Of a stretch of DNA of 18,067 nt, positions 13,668-18,067 are shown one piece after another; position 1 is the stretch's first letter, and each line of letters starts with the position of its first letter. The notes under the pieces were generated by a model. It was not told the origin of the DNA, searched no databases, and saw only the letters and a program-made list of their open reading frames with translations. The stretch is taken from NCBI GenBank assembly GCA_007118075.1, contig SKSH01000170.1:1-18067 (forward strand). Reading direction: 5' to 3'. Source of the stretch: Halobacteriales archaeon (GTDB lineage Archaea > Halobacteriota > Halobacteria > Halobacteriales > SKSH01). Both the position numbers and the translations under genes were made by a program.

Positions 13668-14645
13668 ATGAGCTTGCGAAACTACGTTATCCGCAGACTC
13701 CTCCAGATATTTGTCGTCTACTGGGTATTCATCACCATCCTGTTCTTCCTGTTCCGGATGGTTCCGGGAGATCCGACCTCGATGTATGTCATCCACGGAT
13801 TGAGTCCACAGGCCCGTGAGGCGATGATCGCCAGGCTCGGGCTCGATGCCCCGTTGCACATTCAATACTTCACTTACATCCAGAACCTACTGACGCTCGA
13901 TTTCGGGCTCTCATTCACGTACCGACAGCCCGTCTCAGAGGTCCTGTATCTCCGCTTTTTCAACACCATCTTCCTGATGGGAGCAGCCTTGATCATCGCC
14001 TATTTCATCGGGTTATTGGTGGGTTCGATGATGGGCTGGAAACGAGATTCATCGTTTGAACGCGGTGGGCTCATCATGGCACTCATCGCGCGGTCCTCGC
14101 CCGAGTTCTGGACCGGTATTGTCCTCTTGACCGTGTTCGCACTGTACTTGGGATGGTTCCCGACTGGTGGTATCCGCTCTCTCGATGCAGAGATCACCAC
14201 CTTCTGGGGACGGTATCTCGCCTGGGACTTCGTGTGGCACATGATCTTGCCGATGCTGACAGGGGCGATCTACTTCGCGGCGACACCGTTGTTACTCATG
14301 CGAAACACGATCATCGACGTTCTCGATGAGGACTACATCGAGATAAAGGAGGCTGAAGGATTCTCCCAGTATCGTATCCTGTACGTCCACGCCGTCCGTA
14401 ACTCGGTCCTCCCGCTCGTCACCATCGCCGCCATCATGACCGGTGCGGCGATCGGAGGATCGGTCGTCATCGAGACGGTATTCAACTGGCCGGGCATGGG
14501 GCGTGAGATGGTACGGGCGATCCATGCACAGGACTATCCGGTGGCCATGGGCGCGTTCTTCCTGATGGGGAGTGTCGTGATCTTCATGAACCTGGTTGCG
14601 GACATCCTCTATGCCTACCTCGACCCACGGGTGAAATATGATTGA
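13668..14645 (+). CDS. ABC transporter permease, DppB/OppB type
   Basis: First membrane subunit of a peptide/opine/nickel-type importer, 325 residues. Seen: an N-terminal helix at about 11-29, the MVPGDPTSMY motif typical of DppB after it, LGLDAPLHIQYFTYIQNLLTLDFG (residues 57-80, family hallmark), further helices at about 98-122, 135-162, 190-210, 248-272 and 293-317, and the cytoplasmic EAA loop at 228-249 (EAEGFSQYRILYVHAVRNSV) that docks on the ATPase. It follows the binding-protein gene by 77 bp and overlaps the next permease by 8 bp, so it is translationally coupled to it. The ATG at 13668 gives the normal start. The substrate is that of the binding protein and is unknown. Confidence 0.93.
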   Translation: MSLRNYVIRRLLQIFVVYWVFITILFFLFRMVPGDPTSMYVIHGLSPQAREAMIARLGLDAPLHIQYFTYIQNLLTLDFGLSFTYRQPVSEVLYLRFFNTIFLMGAALIIAYFIGLLVGSMMGWKRDSSFERGGLIMALIARSSPEFWTGIVLLTVFALYLGWFPTGGIRSLDAEITTFWGRYLAWDFVWHMILPMLTGAIYFAATPLLLMRNTIIDVLDEDYIEIKEAEGFSQYRILYVHAVRNSVLPLVTIAAIMTGAAIGGSVVIETVFNWPGMGREMVRAIHAQDYPVAMGAFFLMGSVVIFMNLVADILYAYLDPRVKYD

Positions 14646-15552
14646 AATCGGGATGCACGGTGCGGTCAGGCTGCGAGAGATCGCCTTCGAGATCGTCGAC
14701 CGGATCAGATCGAACATCTATCTGCGGGCGATCATGGCCGATACCCTCGCGAAGTTCGGGCTCGTGACACTGTCTCTCTACATCATCTTCGCTGTCTTTG
14801 GCCCGTATATCGTCCCGTACGATCCGATGCAGATCAATTACGGTCCCGACGGGACGAGCCTGCGGCTCGAATCACCATCTTCTGACCACTGGCTCGGAAC
14901 CACTAATCTGGGCCGCGACGTGCTCTCTCAGACGATATACGGGGCGAGGGTCTCGATCATCGTCGGGTTCACCTCCGCGACTATCTCTGTGATCATCGGC
15001 ACGAACATCGGCCTCATCAGTGCCTATGTCGGTGGTCGTGTTGACGACGTGTTGATGCGATTAACTGACATCGCCTACGGGATACCCCTCCTCCCATTCG
15101 CCATCGTCATCGTCGTGATGCTCGGGAGCTCGCTCATCAACATCATCCTCGCCATTATCCTCTTGCAATGGCGTGCCACCGCCAGGGTCATCCGATCGCA
15201 GGTGCTGTCCCATAAGGAGCGACCGTATGTCGAATCTGCAGAGGCAATCGGTGCAGGGAGACTTCGTATCATGTACATCCATATCTTCCCCAATGTGCTT
15301 CCGCTCGCCTATCTGTACGTGGCCTTCTCCGTTGGTTGGGCGATCATCACTGAGGCGAGCATCGCCTTCCTCGGGCTTGGTGATCCGACCTCGGTCTCCT
15401 GGGGGAACATGATCTTCACCGCCTACGGTGCTGAGGTACTTCGAACCGCATGGTGGTGGGTCTTCCCGCCGGGTATCTCCATCATGTTGCTCGTGATGTC
15501 GGTGTTCTTCATCGGCCGGGCACTCGAGCGCCCGCGTGATTTCGCGATGTGA
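14638..15552 (+). CDS. ABC transporter permease, DppC/OppC type
   Basis: Second membrane subunit, 304 residues. Seen: a first helix at about 40-58, then YDPMQINYGPDG and HWLGTTNLGRDVLSQTIYGAR (84-104, diagnostic of DppC), helices at about 106-130, 150-176, 222-245 and 270-295, and the EAA loop around 200-221 (SAEAIGAGRLRIMYIHIFPN). The start ATG overlaps the stop of the DppB-type gene by 8 bp. No DppD/DppF ATPase gene follows: 14 bp later a convergent minus-strand gene ends. The nucleotide-binding subunits must be encoded elsewhere or shared with another transporter. Confidence 0.93.
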   Translation: MIEIGMHGAVRLREIAFEIVDRIRSNIYLRAIMADTLAKFGLVTLSLYIIFAVFGPYIVPYDPMQINYGPDGTSLRLESPSSDHWLGTTNLGRDVLSQTIYGARVSIIVGFTSATISVIIGTNIGLISAYVGGRVDDVLMRLTDIAYGIPLLPFAIVIVVMLGSSLINIILAIILLQWRATARVIRSQVLSHKERPYVESAEAIGAGRLRIMYIHIFPNVLPLAYLYVAFSVGWAIITEASIAFLGLGDPTSVSWGNMIFTAYGAEVLRTAWWWVFPPGISIMLLVMSVFFIGRALERPRDFAM

Positions 15553-15566
15553 ACGCCAGGAATAAC

Positions 15567-16172
15567 CTAACTATTCGTACCGAGCAGTCGGTCGATGCAG
15601 ATGAGATCGGTGACGACGCCGAGGGTCAGCTCGAAGTTCTCGACAGCGGCGTCATGGAGGTGCTGTGAGAAGCTGAGACAGCAATCTTCCACGAGGATGA
15701 GATCGTATCCCCGCTCAAATGCGGATCGTGCGGTCGAATCGACACACACGTTCGTGTTTCCACCACAGAGGAGGAGGGTGTCGATGTCCTCTGCGTCGAG
15801 GTAGTACTCGAGGGGCGTGCCGTGGAAGGCATCATACCGGATCTTCTCCACCTCGTACTCCTCAGGCCGTGGCTCGATACGGCCGCTGTACTTTACATCG
15901 GAGGTTCCCGACAGGCAGCTTGGCTCTTTTCCACGGAATCCGGATGGAACCAAGTTATGGACCGTCTGAATCGCATCACGTCCATCTGGACGGCGAACTG
16001 AACGGGTGTAGATGATGGGCAAACCACCAGCCCTGGCCGCATCGATGAGTGACTCGATTGCCGGTAATCGTTCCTCAGCCATCGTCCCCGTCATGAAGGC
16101 CTCTTGCACATCGACGACGATGAGTCCGGCACGTTCGAGGTCGTCGGCCTTCAGTCCGGTCTCATCCGGCAT
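15567..16172 (-). CDS. Isochorismatase-family cysteine hydrolase (amidase)
   Basis: 201-residue alpha/beta hydrolase of the isochorismatase-like superfamily, which includes nicotinamidase, N-carbamoylsarcosine amidase and ureidoacrylate/biuret amidohydrolases. The catalytic triad is visible: Asp in LIVVDVQEAF (D21), Lys in VEKIRYDAF (K110) and Cys in GGNTNVCVDSTARSA (C143). A free Cys-Lys-Asp triad with NVCV argues for C-N amide cleavage rather than true isochorismate hydrolysis. The ATG at 16172 overlaps the end of the upstream M24 peptidase gene by 11 bp, so the two are translationally coupled. It converges on the DppC gene with a 14-bp gap. Its substrate is probably an amide or carbamoyl compound produced or imported by neighbouring genes (inference). 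Confidence 0.9.
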   Translation of the reverse strand: MPDETGLKADDLERAGLIVVDVQEAFMTGTMAEERLPAIESLIDAARAGGLPIIYTRSVRRPDGRDAIQTVHNLVPSGFRGKEPSCLSGTSDVKYSGRIEPRPEEYEVEKIRYDAFHGTPLEYYLDAEDIDTLLLCGGNTNVCVDSTARSAFERGYDLILVEDCCLSFSQHLHDAAVENFELTLGVVTDLICIDRLLGTNS

Positions 16173-17346
16173 AGGAACCCTCCGGTGAGGTTGCGATGTC
16201 CTGTCGAGGTTTCAGTTGGTGTGGATAGTCTGAGAGATTTTCATAGCCGGTATCGGTGACTGTCACTAAATCCTCCAGCCTGACCCCGCCGAATTCTGGA
16301 TGATACAAGCCAGGTTCGATGGTGACGGTATCACCGCTTCGCAGCGATGTCTCCGCTTTGAGGTGTGGATCTTCGTGAAGCCGAAGACCGATCCCATGAC
16401 CGGCACTGTGGTAGAATCCGATGTCAACGTAGCCCGATTCGTATCCGCGAGCATCGAACGCATCGACCACGCGGTCATGAACCGTACTGGCACTGATGCC
16501 TGGTTCGAGCGATGCGAGGGCGATGTCCTTGACATCGGCTACCGCATCGTACGCTTCACGGATCCACTCTGTGGGTGAGCCAGCGACGAATGTCCGGGTG
16601 AAGTCACCGTGATACCCCTCGGGTCCGCGAGGGGAGAGATCGATGAGCACGGGGTCGTCGATGCCAATGGGGACGTCACCTCGGAAGTGAAGGTCCGAAC
16701 AGTGGCTGCCTGCACCGATGACCGTGTTGTCAGCCGGGGATACCCCATGAGCGGACAGGGTCGCATTGATCGATCGTCTGAGGGACTCCGTTGTCAAGTT
16801 ACCATCAGTCCCGATGAGTAGGCCATCCTCGTGAGTCGCGGTGGCGAGGATTTCCTCTGCAACGGCCATCGCCGCGTGAGTGGATTTTTGCACGGAACGG
16901 ATGCACGCGAGTTCTTCGTGATTCTTCTGGCGGCGACGAGTGGCTACAGCGCTTGTTGTCTCGATTTCCATCCCTGCAGCCTCCAGCGCTCGAGCGGCGA
17001 TGATCGTGGTCGATGGAGGTATGAGAACCTCGGTCACCGAGCGTTCGTCGAGGGTCTCGACCACCCGGTCTTCGATGCTGATTGCTAGTTGTTCATCACT
17101 CGTGACGACGTGATCCCCCGCGAATTCACGTTCGGCTTGATGCCGTGAGAGTGCTGAGGTGAGCAACCGTGCTGTTTCAGCAGTGTAGATGAATGCATAC
17201 GGATTGTCAGAGCCGAGATATCTGGTGAGATACCGGAGGTCCTCGTCGAACCGATTACCGATATGAACGTACGCATCGGCTTCACGTCTCTGCAACTCTT
17301 CATCCAGAAACCCATACGACGTGCTAGGGCGCTCATGATGAGCCAT
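16162..17346 (-). CDS. M24-family metallopeptidase (Xaa-Pro dipeptidase/aminopeptidase P-like)
   Basis: Proline-type dipeptidase or aminopeptidase-like enzyme with a complete dinuclear metal site, unlike the other M24 protein in this window. Counting from the ATG at 17346 (394 residues), the ligands are D236 (VLIDLSP), D248 (HGDFTRTF), H317 (AGHGIGLRLHE), E344 (TIEPGLYHP) and E358 (VRLEDLVTV). The N-terminal domain, about 10-140, has the YLTRYLGSDNPYAFIYT type of segment. The frame is also open to an ATG at 17403. I prefer 17346 because the minus-strand TATA candidate (CATATAAA near 17414-17422) is only about 15 nt from 17403, too close. Neither start has an SD, so this remains uncertain. It is divergent from the M20 gene and overlaps the isochorismatase-like gene by 11 bp. 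Confidence 0.88.
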   Translation of the reverse strand: MAHHERPSTSYGFLDEELQRREADAYVHIGNRFDEDLRYLTRYLGSDNPYAFIYTAETARLLTSALSRHQAEREFAGDHVVTSDEQLAISIEDRVVETLDERSVTEVLIPPSTTIIAARALEAAGMEIETTSAVATRRRQKNHEELACIRSVQKSTHAAMAVAEEILATATHEDGLLIGTDGNLTTESLRRSINATLSAHGVSPADNTVIGAGSHCSDLHFRGDVPIGIDDPVLIDLSPRGPEGYHGDFTRTFVAGSPTEWIREAYDAVADVKDIALASLEPGISASTVHDRVVDAFDARGYESGYVDIGFYHSAGHGIGLRLHEDPHLKAETSLRSGDTVTIEPGLYHPEFGGVRLEDLVTVTDTGYENLSDYPHQLKPRQDIATSPEGSYAG

Positions 17347-17412
17347 CAGCTGTCTTGAAGCGGTCGTAGGATATGGGTGTTTCCCCACCTCATCGATTTC
17401 CATCCACCACCG

Positions 17413-17422
17413 ACTTTATATG
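17413..17422. promoter_or_regulatory. TATA element between divergent M24 and M20 genes
   Basis: TTTATA (17415-17420) is centred about 26 nt before the ATG at 17444, ideal for a leaderless transcript of the M20 gene. Read on the other strand the same bases give CATATAAA, which could also serve the M24 gene with a short leader. Confidence 0.6.
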
Positions 17423-17443
17423 TTGCTCTGGGGTTTTCTACAC

Positions 17444-18067
17444 ATGGACGTTGCAGCATATCGTGATGAGTTTGCGGACTTCCTTGGAACACTCCTCGAG
17501 TTCGAATCGCTCAGTGGTGATGAAAAACCTGCACAACGATGGCTGGCAGGTGAGCTTGAGTCGCTCGGGTTCGATTCCGTCATCGAGTGGTATCCCGATG
17601 AGTCGGTCGTTCTCGAGCATCTGGCGCTGGTCGACCAGCCCGACTCAGTTGGGTGCGATGAACGGCCGGTCATCGCCGGTGTCATGGAGTTCGGGGACCC
17701 AAACGCTGGGCCGACGCTGGTGTTCAATGGTCACATCGATGTCGTTCCAGCTGATGCAGCTGAGTGGTCAAGCGATCCATTCACCACACATTGGGATGGT
17801 GACCTTCTCACAGCACGCGGGAGTGTTGACATGAAAAGTGGTCTTGCAGCAGGTGTCTACGCCGCCGTGCTGGCTCGTCAGAGCGAGGCGGACCTGAATG
17901 GTCGGATCGTGGTCGAGAGCGTACCAGGTGAGGAAGACGGTGGTGTCGGTGCAATCGCGTCGGCGTATACCGATCCATATCCATTCGACCGTGATGGTGT
18001 CGTCGTGATGGAATCGACCGATCTCGAGCTTCACGCCGCATCCGAGGGGTCTGTCCGTCACCGACTC
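17444..18067 (+). CDS. M20-family metallopeptidase/deacylase (ArgE/DapE/carboxypeptidase type), 3'-truncated by the window edge
   Basis: Zinc-dependent amidohydrolase acting on dipeptides or N-acyl amino acids; 208 codons are present and the frame is open at the window end. Seen: FESLSGDEKPAQRWLAGELE near the N-terminus, the first metal His in NGHIDVVP (H97, with D99), the bridging Asp in ARGSVDMKSG (D129; usual form GxxDMKGG), the general-base/ligand Glu pair in PGEEDGG (E163, E164), and ESTDLELHAASEGSV (ligand D193). The missing part would hold the dimerisation domain and the last His. The start at 17444 is set by the TATA box 26 nt upstream and the absence of an earlier in-frame option. 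It is divergent from the M24/isochorismatase pair. Its likely role is deacylation or cleavage of the same compound class; specificity cannot be told from the motifs. Confidence 0.9.
   Translation, partial: MDVAAYRDEFADFLGTLLEFESLSGDEKPAQRWLAGELESLGFDSVIEWYPDESVVLEHLALVDQPDSVGCDERPVIAGVMEFGDPNAGPTLVFNGHIDVVPADAAEWSSDPFTTHWDGDLLTARGSVDMKSGLAAGVYAAVLARQSEADLNGRIVVESVPGEEDGGVGAIASAYTDPYPFDRDGVVVMESTDLELHAASEGSVRHRL

Noticed and set aside
1..18067. tRNA/rRNA genes, CRISPR arrays, insertion sequences, replication origin repeats
   Set aside because: Both strands were read for tRNA-like cloverleaf ends, regularly spaced repeats, transposase motifs and Orc/Cdc6 or ORB-like repeats; none was seen by eye.

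Overview
The window looks like chromosome (or large replicon) sequence from a haloarchaeon (class Halobacteria). The proteins are acidic and rich in Asp/Glu. The secreted binding protein has a twin-arginine signal with a lipobox. Several genes have an archaeal TATA element about 26 nt before the start codon and no Shine-Dalgarno sequence, as in leaderless haloarchaeal mRNAs. Two neighbouring proteins, RdfA and an 'archaea-specific SMC-related protein', belong to families I know only from haloarchaea. No tRNA, rRNA, CRISPR array or transposase was seen.

Layout. (1) 1-2013, plus strand: the 3' part of an OGG1-type DNA glycosylase/AP lyase, then a bifunctional NAD(P)HX repair enzyme (nnr). (2) 2076-4337, minus strand: a class V aminotransferase (alanine-glyoxylate/serine-pyruvate type) and a DapA-superfamily lyase/aldolase, each behind an AT-rich promoter region. 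(3) 4622-7214, minus strand: rdfA followed by a Rad50-like coiled-coil ATPase with a zinc hook, probably one operon, connected with cell shape. (4) 7477-15552: a minus-strand IclR-family regulator, then a plus-strand catabolic cluster. The cluster holds a D-2-hydroxyacid dehydrogenase, a creatinase/ectoine-hydrolase-like M24 protein that has lost every metal ligand, an ornithine-cyclodeaminase-family reductase, a peptide-type substrate-binding lipoprotein and two DppB/DppC-type permeases. No ATPase subunit gene is present. (5) 15567-18067: a minus-strand pair (isochorismatase-family cysteine hydrolase and a canonical metal-binding M24 peptidase, overlapping by 11 bp) and a divergent M20 peptidase/deacylase that runs off the window end.

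Regions 4 and 5 read as one catabolic island for import and breakdown of a small amide or N-acyl amino-acid-like compound. The substrate cannot be fixed from sequence. The DoeA/EutD-like hydrolase next to an EutC-like cyclodeaminase recalls ectoine utilisation clusters. A creatinase-fold enzyme with an isochorismatase-type amidase recalls creatine/N-carbamoyl-amino-acid use.

The most striking items are: the binding protein, whose two halves appear in swapped (circularly permuted) order; a recurring CCAAA/TTTGG operator-like element around the IclR gene and over the binding-protein promoter; and the fully metal-ligand-depleted M24 enzyme.
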